Below are positions 24,856 to 35,683 of a stretch of 64,000 nucleotides of DNA, piece after piece; the first letter of the stretch is position 1; each line of letters starts with the position of its first letter. Both the position numbers and the translations under genes were made by a program. Location of the stretch: assembly GCF_900112375.1 (NCBI RefSeq), contig NZ_FOLS01000006.1, forward strand, positions 171,508 through 235,507, in the 5' to 3' direction. The stretch comes from Pseudomonas citronellolis (GTDB lineage Bacteria > Pseudomonadota > Gammaproteobacteria > Pseudomonadales > Pseudomonadaceae). The notes under the pieces are model-generated. The model saw only the letters and a program-made list of their open reading frames with translations. It made no database searches and was not told the origin of the DNA.

Positions 24856-27800
24856 TCAGGGTTGCACGGCGAAGCACGCGTCGAGGCGGCTGTACCCCAT
24901 ACCGACACCCTTGTGCACCTTGAGTTGCACGGGGATGCGTTCCTTGAGCGCCTCGACGTGGCTGATCACGCCGATGCTCTTGCCGCTGGCGTTGAGGCTG
25001 TCGAGGGCGTCCAGCGCCACTTCCAGGGTCTCGCCGTCGAGGGTACCGAAGCCTTCGTCGAGGAACAGCGAGTCGATGCTGGTCTTGTGGCTGACCAGGT
25101 CGGACAGCGCCAGGGCCAGCGCCAGGCTGACCAGGAAGCTCTCGCCGCCGGAGAGGGTGCGGCAGTCACGGGCGACGTCGCCCTGCCAGGTGTCCACCAC
25201 CTCCAGTTCCAGCTCGCCGTCGCTGCGCCGCGCCAGTTGGTAGCGGCCGTGCAGGCGCTGCAGTTGCCGGTTGGCCAGGTGCACCAGGTGGTCGAGGGTC
25301 AGGCCCTGGGCGAAGCGCCGATACTTGGCGCCATCGGAGGAACCGATCAGGCCATTCAGGCGTTGCCAGAGGTCGTGGTGCGCCTCCTGTGCGGCGATCT
25401 CGGCGAACAGCGCCTGCTGGCTGGCGCGGCGCGCGTCGTCACCCTGCAGTTGCGCGCGCACTTCGCCCTGGCGCTGGCCCAGTTCGCGCAACTGGGTGGC
25501 GAGGGCCTGCAACTGCTCGTCGAGGGCCGGCAGCTCCAGTTCGCCCAGCGGCTGCGCACGCAGTTGGCGCTCGGCTTCCTCGGCGGCGACGCGCAGCGCC
25601 ACGGCCTCGGTCAGCGCGGTGTCCAGGCGTGCCTTGAGTTCGCCCAGGCGCTGGCGTTCGCCGTCTTCCAGCTGCGCGGCGAGGAAGGCCGCCAGGTCGG
25701 CGAATGGGCTTTCAGCCAAAGCCTGCTGCCAGGTGCGCTCGCATTCGGCCAGGGTAGTGCGCGCCTGCTCCAGGTGCGCGGCGAGGCTCTGCTCGCGGCC
25801 GAGCAGCGCATCGGCCTGGCGCTGCGCCGCCTGCAGGGCCGACTCCGCCGCTTGCAGGGCCTGCTGCGGCTGCGCCTCGGGCGCCGGCTCCGGCAATGCC
25901 TGCTCGCCACTGGCGCTCCAGCGTTCGCGCCATTGCCCGGCTTGCGCTTCGGCTTCCTGCAACAGGCGCCGGGCTTCGCGCTCGGCCTCCTGCAGTTGCT
26001 GGTCCCGTTGCTGGGCCTGCTGCCAGGCGCGCCATTCGCCTTCGCGCTCGGCTAGCCAGGCTGCGCCTTGCTCGGGCAAGGCAGCGGCGAAACCGTCGAG
26101 GCTGGCCAGCAGTTCGGCGGCCTGGCGTTCGGCCTGCACCTGCAATTGTTCCAGGCGTTGCTGCTGTTCCGCCTGGCGCTGCTGTGCATTGTCCAGATCG
26201 CGACGCAGCAAAGCCTCCTGCTGCAACGCGGCCGCATGGCTGCGCTCGGCGTGCTCGCGGGCGCTCGCGGCCTGCTGCAACTCGCCCTTGAGCGCATCGA
26301 GCGCCGCCAGGCGTTCCTGCAGGTCGGCCAGGGCCTGTTCCTGGGCCTGGCGAATCGCGGCCAAGCCGGCGGCATCCTCGATGGCTAGGTTCTGCTCGAT
26401 CGACTGGCGCTGCCATTCGGCATCGAGCTGATGCAGTTGTTCGCGCAGTTGCTCCAGTTGCTGCCGGACCTGTGCGGCCTGGGCCGTCACGTCGGAGAGT
26501 TCGTCGCGCAGCGCCACGCCGTCGCTTTCCAGTGCGGTCAAGGCTGCGCGGCATTCATCGAGGGCGCGGCGCGTCTGCGACACGTCCAGCGCCTGGTAGC
26601 TGGCGATGGCCGGGTGTTCGTGGGAGCCGCACAAGGGGCAGGCTTCGCCGGGCTGCAGTTGTGCTCGATATGCCTCCAGGGCCTGGATGCGCTGCTCCTG
26701 CTCCAGCAGCTTCTCCTTGTCGGCGACCTGCTGTTTCAGCCCCTTGTAGCGCTCGCGCAGTTCGGCGATCGCGGTTTCCTTCTGCGCCTGGCGTTGCTGC
26801 AGCGAATCGAGCTGGGGTTGCAGGCGGGCAGACTGCGCGCTGGCCTGTCCGCGGCTCTGCGCCAGCTGTTGCAGGCGGTCCAGCGCCCTGCCCTGCTGCT
26901 GCAATTGCTGCCAGCGTTCGCGCAGGGCGCTTTCACCGGCGCCTTGCAGCAGGGCCTGCAAGCGCGCCTGCTGCTGCGCCTCGGCCTGGCGCGCCGCGTC
27001 CAGCGCTTGCCCGGCGCCAGCCAGGGCCTGGCCATGGGCGGCGAGTTGGCCGTGCAACGATTGGATGGCGGAGGCTTCCTGCTCCAGGCGCGCGCGGGCG
27101 CCCTGAAGTTCACCACCGAGCTGTTCGCGCTGGGCGAATTGCGCGCGCCAGCCCCCCAGCAGTTCACCCAGGCGGGCGCGTTGCGGGTGCGCGGCAAGCT
27201 GCGCCTGTACTTCGCGGCGCTGCGTTGCGAGTTCATCGATGGCGCGCTGGCGCTGCCCCGCCCACTGCGCGCTGTACTGGCTGGCCTGCCACAGGCTGCG
27301 CACGGCCTGCTCCGCGCAGTCCCGCTGCTGGCGTTGCAGGTCCGCCAGGCCGGTTTCGTCTCGCTCCAGCGCCTGGCGCGCCTGTTGCCAGGCCCCATGC
27401 AGCGGCTGCAGGCGTGCCGCTGGCTCGCTGGCGGCCAGGCGCTGCAGGTCGGGGGTTGCCTGGAGCAGGGCATCGCGGGCCTGCTGCTCCCGCGCGGCGG
27501 CCTGCTGGTGCTGGTGTTCGGCGCGGGAAAGGTCCTCGCGCCAGCGGCGCTGGGCCTGCAGTTCGGCCTGGCGCTGGAGCAACGGCGCTTCCTCGGCCAG
27601 CAGGCGTTCGGCCTCGGCCTGCAGTTCGCCGCGCTGTTCCTCGCTGAGCAGTTCCATGCCTTCGGCACGGCTCTTCAGCAGTTCCAGATCGTTCTGCGCC
27701 GCCTTGCTGCGCTCGTACACGCGCTGGGAGATCAGCCCGTAGATCTCGGTGCCGGTGAGTTCTTCCAGCAGTGCCGCGCGGTCGTTGGCGCTGGCTTCGA

Positions 27801-28296
27801 GAAAGGCGGCGAAACCGCCCTGGGCCAGCAGCATGGACTTGGTGAAGCGGCCGAAGTCGAGGCCGGTGAGCTGCTCGGTCTGGCGCAGCTTGTCGTTGAT
27901 CTTGTCGGTGAGGATTTCCCCCTCGCCGCCGGCGGCCTCGATGCGCGCCAGCTCCACCTTGGGCGCCTGCAGCGCGCCGTCGACCTTGTCGCGGGCCCGG
28001 CGCTGGCTCCAGAAGGCGCGGTAGCGGCGGCCCTTGACCTCGAACTCGACCTCGGCGAGGCAGTCGGCGGTGTGCCGCGTCATCAGCTCGTTGCCGCTCT
28101 GCGACAGCGTGTTCATGCGCGGCGTGCGGTGGTACAGGGCCAGGCAGATGGCGTCCAGCAGGGTGGTCTTGCCGGCGCCGGTAGGCCCGGTGATGGCGAA
28201 CAGGCCGTTGCCGGCGAAGGGCTCGGCGGCGAAGTCGATCTTCCACTCGCCCTTGAGCGAGTTAAGGTTCTTCAGGCGCAGGCTGAGGATGCGCAT
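24856..28296 (-). CDS. sbcC: Nuclease complex ATPase SbcC
   Basis: 1146 residues. Walker A is [13 protein letters not shown] (about 37-49). Two very long coiled-coil arms rich in Gln, Glu, Ala and Leu flank a zinc hook CPLC in [13 protein letters not shown]. The C-terminal ATPase lobe has the ABC signature [19 protein letters not shown] and Walker [13 protein letters not shown]. With SbcD it forms the Mre11-Rad50-type complex that cuts hairpins and protein-blocked DNA ends. Its start shares one base with the sbcD stop. Confidence 0.97.
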   Translation of the reverse strand: MRILSLRLKNLNSLKGEWKIDFAAEPFAGNGLFAITGPTGAGKTTLLDAICLALYHRTPRMNTLSQSGNELMTRHTADCLAEVEFEVKGRRYRAFWSQRRARDKVDGALQAPKVELARIEAAGGEGEILTDKINDKLRQTEQLTGLDFGRFTKSMLLAQGGFAAFLEASANDRAALLEELTGTEIYGLISQRVYERSKAAQNDLELLKSRAEGMELLSEEQRGELQAEAERLLAEEAPLLQRQAELQAQRRWREDLSRAEHQHQQAAAREQQARDALLQATPDLQRLAASEPAARLQPLHGAWQQARQALERDETGLADLQRQQRDCAEQAVRSLWQASQYSAQWAGQRQRAIDELATQRREVQAQLAAHPQRARLGELLGGWRAQFAQREQLGGELQGARARLEQEASAIQSLHGQLAAHGQALAGAGQALDAARQAEAQQQARLQALLQGAGESALRERWQQLQQQGRALDRLQQLAQSRGQASAQSARLQPQLDSLQQRQAQKETAIAELRERYKGLKQQVADKEKLLEQEQRIQALEAYRAQLQPGEACPLCGSHEHPAIASYQALDVSQTRRALDECRAALTALESDGVALRDELSDVTAQAAQVRQQLEQLREQLHQLDAEWQRQSIEQNLAIEDAAGLAAIRQAQEQALADLQERLAALDALKGELQQAASAREHAERSHAAALQQEALLRRDLDNAQQRQAEQQQRLEQLQVQAERQAAELLASLDGFAAALPEQGAAWLAEREGEWRAWQQAQQRDQQLQEAEREARRLLQEAEAQAGQWRERWSASGEQALPEPAPEAQPQQALQAAESALQAAQRQADALLGREQSLAAHLEQARTTLAECERTWQQALAESPFADLAAFLAAQLEDGERQRLGELKARLDTALTEAVALRVAAEEAERQLRAQPLGELELPALDEQLQALATQLRELGQRQGEVRAQLQGDDARRASQQALFAEIAAQEAHHDLWQRLNGLIGSSDGAKYRRFAQGLTLDHLVHLANRQLQRLHGRYQLARRSDGELELEVVDTWQGDVARDCRTLSGGESFLVSLALALALSDLVSHKTSIDSLFLDEGFGTLDGETLEVALDALDSLNASGKSIGVISHVEALKERIPVQLKVHKGVGMGYSRLDACFAVQP

Positions 28297-29516
28297 CAGG
28301 CTTGCTCCTCCTGCAGTTCGGCGACCACCTGGCGGTACAGCCCGGCCAGTTCCTGGCGCAGCGGCGGCGCCAGGTCCTCGGCGTCCAGGCGTTGTTCGAA
28401 GACGTCCTCGGCGGAGAGTTCGTCGAGGGTCTCGCGCGCCTCGCCGAACAGCCCGGCCTGCTGGTTGCCGCGTTCACGGCGGGTGCGCAGCACTTCCACC
28501 GGCAGTTCCTCGCAGAGCTTCTCCAGGCGCGCCTGCAGGTCGTTCAGGTAGTCGTCGCTGCGCACCAGCACTTCCACCCATACCGGGCGTTCCGGCGTGC
28601 CCAGGTTGGCGGCTTCGGCCAGCGCCGCGGGCAGGCTGTCGAGGTCGCCGGCCAGCGACTGCAAGGGCTGGAAGCAGGGCACGGGCAGCGGCGTCACCGC
28701 GCGCAGGCCGCTTTCGTCGAGGTCCACCAGCAGTACCTCCTTGGCCTGTCGCGCCTCGTCGAAGCTCAGGGCGATGGGCGAGCCGCAGTAGCGGATGTGC
28801 TCCAGGCCGCCGACCTTCTGCGGCCGGTGGATGTGCCCCAGGGCGATGTAGTCCGCCGCCGGGAAGGCGCTGGTGGGGAAGGCCTCCAGGCTGCCGACGT
28901 AGATTTCCCGCACCGACTCGCTGGCGCTGGCGCCGACCGTGGTCAGGTGCCCGGTGGCGACTATCGGCAGCTTGCCACCGAGTTCGGCGCGTCGGGCCTC
29001 GGCCAGGGCGAACAGTGCCTGATAGTGCGCCTGGATGCCCTGTTGCAGGGCCAGCTGCTTGTCCTGCGCGCTCTGCCCGGCCTGGCTGGCCAGCAGGTCG
29101 CGCGGGCGCAGGAAGGGAATGGCGCAGAGCACCGCGCCCGGCGTGCCGTCGCGTTGCGGCAGCACCAGCAACTGCCGGTCGAGGTCGGCGCCGGCGGCGG
29201 CGATCACCCGTGTGCCGAGCACCGCCAGCAGCTCGCGGGATTCCTCCAGCATGGCCACCGAGTCGTGGTTGCCGCCCAGCACCACCAGGCTGGCGCCGGT
29301 CTCGCGCAGCTCGACGATGAAGCGGTTGTACTGCTCGCGGGCGTAGCTGGGCGGCGCGCCGGTGTCGAACACGTCGCCGGCGATGATCACCGCGTCCACC
29401 GCGTGCTCGCGCACCCGCTCCACCAGCCAGCGGCAGAAGGCGCGGTGTTCGGCCTCGCGGCTCTTGCCCATGAAGTGCTGGCCGAGGTGCCAGTCGGAGG
29501 TGTGGAGGATGCGCAT
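28296..29516 (-). CDS. sbcD: Nuclease SbcD
   Basis: 406 residues. The metallophosphoesterase motifs are all present: DWHLGQ (D8/H10), GDVFD, GGNHD, ATGHLT and GHIHRPQ. It is the Mn-dependent nuclease subunit of SbcCD. A palindrome-cutting complex in a region so rich in inverted repeats is notable but not unusual for Pseudomonas. The sbcD-sbcC order and one-base overlap mark an operon. Confidence 0.97.
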   Translation of the reverse strand: MRILHTSDWHLGQHFMGKSREAEHRAFCRWLVERVREHAVDAVIIAGDVFDTGAPPSYAREQYNRFIVELRETGASLVVLGGNHDSVAMLEESRELLAVLGTRVIAAAGADLDRQLLVLPQRDGTPGAVLCAIPFLRPRDLLASQAGQSAQDKQLALQQGIQAHYQALFALAEARRAELGGKLPIVATGHLTTVGASASESVREIYVGSLEAFPTSAFPAADYIALGHIHRPQKVGGLEHIRYCGSPIALSFDEARQAKEVLLVDLDESGLRAVTPLPVPCFQPLQSLAGDLDSLPAALAEAANLGTPERPVWVEVLVRSDDYLNDLQARLEKLCEELPVEVLRTRRERGNQQAGLFGEARETLDELSAEDVFEQRLDAEDLAPPLRQELAGLYRQVVAELQEEQA

Positions 29517-29622
29517 GCGCCTGCTGTCCCGCTGTCTGATCCAGCCGGCGATGATACCCGCTTCCGGGGTGCGCCCGCGCCAGGCTGGCTATCCTGAAAG
29601 GATGCCGGCCGGGAATCAGACC

Positions 29623-30990
29623 ATGCAACGCCTGCTCAACATGCTCCGCGACCTCGCCATCCTGGTGCGCGCCAACCTGTGGATAGTGCCCGTGCTGGCC
29701 GCCCTGGTGGCCGCGGTCTTCTACTTCGTCGCGCCGCCGCCGCCGATGAGCGCGACCCTCGCCACCGGCGCCCCCGACGGCGGCTACGCGGCCTTCGGCG
29801 AAAAGCTGCGGGCCGAGCTGGCCGAACAGGGCTTCGAGCTGAAGCTGGTGCCCAGCGCTGGCTCGCGGCAGAACATGGACCTGCTGCTGGACGAGCACAG
29901 CGGCGTGGACATCGCCCTGGTGCAGAGCGGCCAGGAGCGCCAGCTCGCCGCCGGGCAGCGGCAACGCCTGCAGACCCTCGGCGCCATGTTCCAGGAGCCG
30001 CTGTGGCTGTTCCAGCGCCGCGACGTGCACATCGACCGCATCGCCGACCTGCTGCCCCTGCGCGTGGCCCTGGGCAGCCGCGGCAGCGGCACCGAGGCGA
30101 TCACCGCGGCCATCCTCCAGGCCAACGGCATCGGCGACGAACAGCACCCCGCCGGCTGGCAGGCCAGCGGCGGCGACAGCGCCGCCGACGCCCTGCTGGC
30201 CGGCAGCCTGGACGCCGCCTTCTTCGTCGGCCCGGCGGACAACCCGCTGATCCAGCGCCTGGCCGCCAGCGAGCAGCTGCTGCTGGCCGGCTTCCGCCGC
30301 GCCGACGCCTACGAGGCGCGCCTGCGCTTCCTCAAGCGCCTGGAGGTGGGCGAAGGCCTGCTGAACCTGGAACACAACGTGCCGCACCGTAACCTGACCA
30401 CCCTGTCGCCGGTGGCCACCCTGGTGATCAACGACCGCTTCCACCCGGCGCTGACGCCGCTGATCCTCCAGGCCGCGCGCCAGGTGATGCGCCAGGGCAG
30501 CCTGCTCGACGCCCCCGGCGCCTTCCCCGCCGCCGAGCCGCGCACCCTGCGCCTGAACGAGGACGCCGAGCGCTACTACAAGAGCGGCCTGCCGCTGCTG
30601 CAGCGCTTCCTGCCGTTCCGCATCGCCTCCCTGGCCGACCGCTACATCATCCTGCTGATCCCCTTCCTCGCCATCCTCATCCCGCTGTTCAAGTCCATCG
30701 GCCCGCTGTACCGCTGGCGCATCCGCGCGCGCATCTACCGCTGGTACCGCTACCTGCGGGAAATCGACCGGCGCCTGGACGAAAACACCGGCAGCGCGGA
30801 ACTCAGCCGCGAGATCGAGCGCCTGGAGAGCCTGGAGGCCGAGTTGTCGCGGGTGGAGGTGCCGCTGTCGTACTACAACGAGCTGTACGAGTTGCACCTG
30901 CACCTGAACTACGTGATCCGCCGCCTGCGCCAGCTGCGCCGCAACCGCCGCGAGCGCGACGGCGAGGCGCCGCTGGACAAGGCCGGGTGA
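29623..30990 (+). CDS. Membrane-anchored TAXI-type TRAP solute-binding protein (orphan)
   Basis: 455 residues from 29623; an ATG at 29602 is an alternative. An uncleaved-looking N-terminal TM helix (about 15-37) precedes a TAXI-type periplasmic binding domain ([41 protein letters not shown]). Near residue 340 a second TM helix ([16 protein letters not shown]) is followed by a charged cytoplasmic helical tail of about 90 residues. No TRAP permease gene is adjacent, so it may sense rather than import its ligand. That role is inference. Confidence 0.82.
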   Translation: MQRLLNMLRDLAILVRANLWIVPVLAALVAAVFYFVAPPPPMSATLATGAPDGGYAAFGEKLRAELAEQGFELKLVPSAGSRQNMDLLLDEHSGVDIALVQSGQERQLAAGQRQRLQTLGAMFQEPLWLFQRRDVHIDRIADLLPLRVALGSRGSGTEAITAAILQANGIGDEQHPAGWQASGGDSAADALLAGSLDAAFFVGPADNPLIQRLAASEQLLLAGFRRADAYEARLRFLKRLEVGEGLLNLEHNVPHRNLTTLSPVATLVINDRFHPALTPLILQAARQVMRQGSLLDAPGAFPAAEPRTLRLNEDAERYYKSGLPLLQRFLPFRIASLADRYIILLIPFLAILIPLFKSIGPLYRWRIRARIYRWYRYLREIDRRLDENTGSAELSREIERLESLEAELSRVEVPLSYYNELYELHLHLNYVIRRLRQLRRNRRERDGEAPLDKAG

Positions 30991-31054
30991 GCGTGGCGCG
31001 TCGCGCTCGGGTAGACTGGCGGCTTTGCCACCATCGTCCAGAGCCGAGCCCGAG

Positions 31055-32059
31055 ATGCCGATTCGTCACGCCATCGTCCACCTGATCGACAAGAAGCCCG
31101 ACGGCAACCCCGCCACGCTGCACGCGCGCGACGCCGAACTGGGCGACTCCCAGGCCATCGAGAACCTCATGGCCGACCTCAACGAAAGCTACAACGCCAA
31201 GCCGAACAAGGCCTGGGGCCTGTTCCAGGAAGAATCCGGCGCCTACCCGTTCAGCGGCTGGCTGGCCGAGTACCTGGATGGCGGCAAGGACTTCGTCGCC
31301 TTCAGCCGCCAGGCCGTGGAGCACCTGAAGAGCCTGATGGAGGAGTCCAACCTCTCCACCGGCGGCCACGTGCTGCTCTGCCACTACCAGCAGGGCATGA
31401 CCGACTACCTGAGCATCGCCCTGCTGCACCACAGCGAAGGCGTGGCGGTGACCGAGGCGCTGGAAGTGGCGCCCTCGCGCCACCTGGACCTGGGCCAGCT
31501 GCACATGGCGGCGCGGATCAACTGCTCGGAATGGCGCAACAACAAGACCTCCAAGCAGTACATCTCGTTCATCAAGGGCAAGGGCGGCAAGAAGGTCTCG
31601 GACTACTTCCGCGACTTCATCGGCTGCCAGGAAGGCGTCGACGCCCCCAGCGAGACGCGCACCCTGCTCAAGGCCTTCAGCGACTACGTGGAAAGCGAGG
31701 ACCTGCCCGAAGAGCAGGCCCGCGAGAAGACCGACACCCTGGTCGACTACGCTACCAGCCAGGCGCGCATCGGCGAGCCGATGGCCCTGGACGCGCTCTC
31801 CGAGCTGATGGACGACCAGGCGCCGCGCGCCTTCTACGACTACATCCGCAACAAGGACTACGGCCTGGCCCCGGAAATCCCCGCGGACAAGCGCACCCTC
31901 AACCAGTTCCGCCGCTTCACCGGCCGCGCCGAGGGCCTGTCGATCAGCTTCGAGGCGCACCTGCTGGGCAGCAAGGTGGAGTACGACGAGGAGCGCGACA
32001 TGCTGATCATCCGCGGGTTGCCGACGCAGTTGCACGACCAGCTCAAGCGCCGCAAATAG
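31055..32059 (+). CDS. yejK: Nucleoid-associated protein YejK/NdpA
   Basis: 334 residues starting [14 protein letters not shown], the usual family start. The length and the C-terminal region ([20 protein letters not shown]) match NdpA/YejK, a nucleoid-associated protein conserved in gammaproteobacteria. Its molecular role is poorly known; links to topoisomerases have been reported for E. coli YejK. Confidence 0.93.
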   Translation: MPIRHAIVHLIDKKPDGNPATLHARDAELGDSQAIENLMADLNESYNAKPNKAWGLFQEESGAYPFSGWLAEYLDGGKDFVAFSRQAVEHLKSLMEESNLSTGGHVLLCHYQQGMTDYLSIALLHHSEGVAVTEALEVAPSRHLDLGQLHMAARINCSEWRNNKTSKQYISFIKGKGGKKVSDYFRDFIGCQEGVDAPSETRTLLKAFSDYVESEDLPEEQAREKTDTLVDYATSQARIGEPMALDALSELMDDQAPRAFYDYIRNKDYGLAPEIPADKRTLNQFRRFTGRAEGLSISFEAHLLGSKVEYDEERDMLIIRGLPTQLHDQLKRRK

Positions 32060-32080
32060 GCCTGACACCACGCTCAACCC

Positions 32081-32248
32081 GGGCGTAGGGCGGATAACGT
32101 TCGACGTTATCCGCCGTTTGACCGTGGTGCCCGGGCACTCCGGGATCGAGCCCGAAGCGCCTGTTCGGGGCGGCTTCGAGTTCGGCCCCGAAGCGAGCGA
32201 GCAGTCCCGTGTATCGGCGTACAACCGCGAACGGTTGTACGCCCTACG
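32081..32248. repeat. 168-bp bipartite palindromic element, copy 1
   Basis: The left end is GGGCGTAGGGCGGATAACG with its palindromic partner, followed by a variable middle holding GCGCCTGTTCG. The right end is a second palindrome closing with ACGCCCTACG. A second copy with the same ends and middle landmarks lies at 63018-63186. It fills the gap between convergent yejK and the GST gene. Confidence 0.85.
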
Positions 32249-33193
32249 TCACGGTGTGACGCATGCCTCGATGCGGAAGCCAACGCGCGGGAAATGCACA
32301 TGCACCACCCCGGCGCGCGGGTCCTCGCGGCGCAGGATCAGTTCCTCGCTGCCCACGTGCAGCAGCTCCCCCTCCACCGGATCGACGCCGTAGTCGGTCG
32401 CTGCGATGGCCACCCGCTGGCCGGCCCGCAGGCCGTTGGCGTCGCTGAACGGCTCGTCCGGCAGCGCCGCCGGCTGGCTGTCGCGGGCCACGGCGATGGC
32501 TTCCTCGCCGCTCATCTCGCTGTGCGCGCCATGGCCGAAGCCGAGCACCCGGCCCAGCCAGGCCACCACCGACGGGTAGGCGTCCACCAGCGGCGAGGTC
32601 ACCGGGGTGGCCTTGACGAACCAGAGCACGTGGGCGACGGCGAAATCCGCCACGGACGGCTCGCCGAACAGGAAGTCGCCCTCCTCCCGCGCCAGTTGCT
32701 GCTCCAGCCGCGCCATGAACACCGGCCACTGCTGCCGCGCCTGCTCGGCCGGCAGGCGCGCGGCGCTGCCGCCGCTGAACAACTGGCTGCGGTCGGCGAC
32801 GAAGGCCTTGAGGAACTCCGGCGGCAGCTTGCCGAAGCGCACGGCGATGGACTCGGGCTGGAACACCAGGCTCACGCCATGCTGGAACAGTACCGAATCG
32901 GCCCAGGCGGCGAAGGCGGCGACGCTGAATTCCTGGCCCTCGGGGAACAGCGCCGGGGTGGCCTTCTCCTGCTCCAGGCGGCGGGCGATCAGCGCAGTGT
33001 CGCAGTAGACGTCGGCCCCCACCTGCAGCACCGGCGTCTTGCGGTAGCCGCCGGTGAGCGCCAGCAGGTCGGGCTTGGGCATGATCGGCGGGATCAGCAC
33101 CGAGCGCCACGACAGCTGCTTGAAGCCCAGCAACAGGCGGGCCTTCTCGGCGAAGGGGGAAGTCGGGTAGTGGTGCAGGATCAGCTCGGACAT
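32249..33193 (-). CDS. Glutathione S-transferase family protein
   Basis: 314 residues. The N-terminal thioredoxin fold reads ELILHHYPTSPFAEKARLLL (Ser in place of a catalytic Tyr/Cys) and continues to the cis-Pro segment KTPVLQVGADVYCDTALIA (about 52-70). The all-alpha C-terminal domain contains GEPSVADFAVAHVLWF. It is longer than typical GSTs (about 200-230), with an extra C-terminal region (about 235-314) that may be a separate beta module. Substrate unknown. Confidence 0.87.
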   Translation of the reverse strand: MSELILHHYPTSPFAEKARLLLGFKQLSWRSVLIPPIMPKPDLLALTGGYRKTPVLQVGADVYCDTALIARRLEQEKATPALFPEGQEFSVAAFAAWADSVLFQHGVSLVFQPESIAVRFGKLPPEFLKAFVADRSQLFSGGSAARLPAEQARQQWPVFMARLEQQLAREEGDFLFGEPSVADFAVAHVLWFVKATPVTSPLVDAYPSVVAWLGRVLGFGHGAHSEMSGEEAIAVARDSQPAALPDEPFSDANGLRAGQRVAIAATDYGVDPVEGELLHVGSEELILRREDPRAGVVHVHFPRVGFRIEACVTP

Positions 33194-33267
33194 GCGGGGC
33201 TCCGTTGGCCGGCGTTGAGGGCCTTCCAGCTTACTCCGCCGCGGCGCGCGGTCCTACCCGGTCGAAG

Positions 33268-33567
33268 CTATGGACGGCTATCCGCCGCGCTGATGGCCAG
33301 GGCCGCGCCGGCCAGCGCCAGGCGTTCCTTGGCCGGCTTGCCCAGGGCCTTGATCGCCCGCTCGCGGCGCAGCGCCTCGCCCTTGCCGGCGCAGGCCTCG
33401 ACGTACACCAGCGCCTGCGCCGGGCTGGAATGGAAGAAGCGCGCGCCACGCCCGCTGCAGTGCGCCTCGAAGCGCCGCTGCGGGTCGTCGCTGATGCCGC
33501 AGTAGAGCGCGCCGTTGGCGGCGCGCACCAGGTAGACGAACCAGGGCTTGGGCTCGGCCTGGGTCAT
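33268..33567 (-). CDS. GIY-YIG nuclease-fold protein (UPF0213-like)
   Basis: 99 residues starting MTQAEPKPW. The GIY-YIG core is present: [17 protein letters not shown], then [19 protein letters not shown]. Single-domain members are related to UvrC and homing nucleases, but their cell role is unclear. Its ATG overlaps the stop of the upstream GST gene by four bases (ATGA), showing coupling. Confidence 0.88.
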   Translation of the reverse strand: MTQAEPKPWFVYLVRAANGALYCGISDDPQRRFEAHCSGRGARFFHSSPAQALVYVEACAGKGEALRRERAIKALGKPAKERLALAGAALAISAADSRP

Positions 33568-34262
33568 GTCCAGACCCGCTGCTGCATGCGCTCGCAGTAG
33601 CCGACCAGCCGCTCGTATTCGCGCGCCATGTGGTTGAGGGGGGTTTCCAGGGTGCACAGGACCAGGTTGGCGAGTATCCCGTAGGCCGCGGCATCGGCGC
33701 TGCAGGGCTGGGCGCCGCCGAAGTACGGCAGGTCGCCGAGCATGCCATCGAGGGCGTCCAGGTCCTGGCGGGCGAAGCTCAGCAGTTCCTCGCGGCTGTG
33801 GGCGGCCAGGCCGCGGCCGCGCATCTCGCCGCGGATCTTGCGGCGCACCAGCGCGCCGACCACCGGCCGCAGCGGCGCCGGGATGCCGCGCAGCAGCACC
33901 GGGGCGACCTGGCGCCAGCCATCGTCCTCCAGCCAGCGGAAGTACACCAGCAGCGGCGCCAGGTGCTCGTCGCACAGCCGCGTGATCGACACCGCCCAGC
34001 CACGCCCGCGGGCGTCGAGGCCGGCGTCCAGGTCCAGGGCGAAGCGCTGTTGCAGGTCGTGAATGATGATCTCGGTGTCGGCGACGGTCTGCCCCTCGAC
34101 CTTGATGAAGGGCAGCTTGCCCTTGGGCCCCTTGCGCGGGTCCGTCACGTGCTGCACCTGGTATTCCAGCCCGGACAGGCGCAGGAAAGTCTCCAGCTTC
34201 AGGCAGAAGGGGCTGACGTTGGGCACATTGAAGGCCGGGGGGAACTGGAACAGGGTGATCAT
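33564..34262 (-). CDS. Glutathione S-transferase family protein
   Basis: 232 residues from the ATG at 34262 (AGGAAG upstream; an in-frame extension to 34346 lacks a good site). The N-terminal thioredoxin-like fold includes [20 protein letters not shown] with a possible catalytic Cys, and [17 protein letters not shown]. The C-terminal helical domain contains the [15 protein letters not shown] stretch typical of metaxin/Tom37-like GSTs. Coupled to the GIY-YIG gene. Confidence 0.87.
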   Translation of the reverse strand: MITLFQFPPAFNVPNVSPFCLKLETFLRLSGLEYQVQHVTDPRKGPKGKLPFIKVEGQTVADTEIIIHDLQQRFALDLDAGLDARGRGWAVSITRLCDEHLAPLLVYFRWLEDDGWRQVAPVLLRGIPAPLRPVVGALVRRKIRGEMRGRGLAAHSREELLSFARQDLDALDGMLGDLPYFGGAQPCSADAAAYGILANLVLCTLETPLNHMAREYERLVGYCERMQQRVWT

Positions 34263-34365
34263 GGCGAGGCTTCCTGCGCGGGCTCGCCTGACATTTAAGC
34301 GCATGCCAGGCGCCGCGGCGAGCCCTGTCGGAGTGCTATCAGACATGACAGGGTTTGCAGGATGG

Positions 34366-34686
34366 CTCCGTAGGAGCGGGCCCTGCCCGCGAATCGCGCG
34401 CAGGGCGCGCTCCTACAGGTGGGCATGGCGTGCGCCGGGACGCTCCTACGGTGCGAGCGGGCATGGCTTTTCGTAGGAGCGAGCTTGCTCGCGAACAGGG
34501 TTACCGGTGACGTAGGTGTTGGGGTTGAGAGCGCCCTCTCCCCAGCCCTCTCCCTGAAGGGAGAGGGGGCTGTCCTGAGTGGGGAGAGAATCCTGAGTCA
34601 TCCTGAAACACCTAACCCCACCCCGTCATTCCCGCGAACGCGGGAACCCAGTGGCTGCGGGGTTCGCGAGCAAGCTCGCTCCTACA
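34366..34686. repeat. Mixed REP cluster
   Basis: It contains a GTAGGAGCGGGCC REP (about 34371-34418), half of a GTAGGAGCGAGCTTGCTCGCG REP (about 34471-34498), a CCCTCTCC palindrome (about 34535-34570), a CATTCCCGCGAACGCGGGAA element (34627-34650) and the matching inverted half REP (34662-34686). The gap between pcs and the GST gene carries no visible gene. Confidence 0.82.
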
Positions 34687-34704
34687 CGAACGCCCCGCCC
34701 TACC

Positions 34705-35421
34705 TCAGTTGAACCACTCCATCGCCGTCCGCCAGACACAAACCCCGATGAAATACGCCGAAGCCGCAAACCACAGCCACAACAGCCAGGTCTGGTCCAC
34801 CGGCTGCTGCAGAATCAACAACGCACTGCTGAACATCCAGACAAAGGTCACCGCAATATTCAGCGGCATGAACTGGCGCACCCGGAAGGGGTGCAGGAAC
34901 TTCATCCGCGTCAGCGTCAGCCCCGCCAGCACCAGCACCGTGACCAGGCTCACCCACGGGCCGGGCCCGAGGACGAAGAAATACACCGCCACCACGTTCC
35001 AGGCCGCCGGGAAGCCGACGAAGTAGTTGTCCTTGCTCTTCATGTTCACGTTGCAGAAGCAGAACAGCGAGGACACCAGGATGACGCCGACGATCGCCAG
35101 CTCGCTGTGCACCGGCAGCGGCACGTAGCGGTAGATGAAGATCGCCGGGATGAACACGTAGGTGAGGTAGTCGATCACCAGGTCCAGGGTCGAGCCGTCG
35201 AAGTGCGGCAGCACCGCCTTGACGTCGAACTTGCGCGCCAGGGTGCCGTCCAGGCCGTCCACCAGCAGGGCCGCGCCCAGCCACAGCAGGCAGGCCTGCG
35301 GGCGGTTGTCGACCAGCGCGAGCAGCGCCAGCAGGGCCAGGATGACGCCGCTGGCCGTCACCGCGTGGGCGCTCCAGGCCTTGGCTTTGCTCAGGTTCAA
35401 CGGAGTGAGGGTCAGGTTCAC
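34705..35421 (-). CDS. pcs: Phosphatidylcholine synthase
   Basis: 238 residues, integral membrane protein with about eight TM helices. The CDP-alcohol phosphotransferase motif has the Pcs form, DGTLAR followed after 12 residues by GSTLDLVID, in the second TM region (about 57-83). The longer R-to-G spacing separates Pcs from PgsA/PssA. It condenses choline with CDP-diacylglycerol to make phosphatidylcholine. I recall the gene in P. aeruginosa next to an amino-acid binding protein, as here. Confidence 0.95.
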   Translation of the reverse strand: MNLTLTPLNLSKAKAWSAHAVTASGVILALLALLALVDNRPQACLLWLGAALLVDGLDGTLARKFDVKAVLPHFDGSTLDLVIDYLTYVFIPAIFIYRYVPLPVHSELAIVGVILVSSLFCFCNVNMKSKDNYFVGFPAAWNVVAVYFFVLGPGPWVSLVTVLVLAGLTLTRMKFLHPFRVRQFMPLNIAVTFVWMFSSALLILQQPVDQTWLLWLWFAASAYFIGVCVWRTAMEWFN

Positions 35422-35648
35422 GGCGCTTCTCTTCAGTCAGGCGGCAGTGCGAGCTATTTCAACGTATAGCCCATCCGTGGGTTTCCACAGGATGCTCCTG
35501 GGTATCGGAACACCGATCCGACGGCCGAGTTCAGCCGGCCGGCCTTGGTGGGCGTGGAAAAGGCCAGGATACGCCGAAGCGCACCCGCAGTGCCAAGGGC
35601 GCTGACGAGCGTAGGACGGCTTTGCGACGGCTTTCGGACGCCAGGGAT

Positions 35649-35677
35649 GCGGCGCGGCCCGCGGGGGGCCGCGCCGC
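35649..35677 (-). terminator. Strong GC hairpin after the aap operon
   Basis: A perfect 11-bp stem (GCGGCGCGGCC with GGCCGCGCCGC) and a seven-base loop start 7 bp beyond the aapP stop. There is no U tract, so it may be a terminator, an mRNA end stabiliser or a REP-like relic. Confidence 0.5.
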
Positions 35678-35683
35678 GCAGGC

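Noticed and set aside
26431..28551. Long plus-strand open frame opposite sbcC
   Set aside because: Mirror of the coiled-coil codons of SbcC; no start signal or motif.
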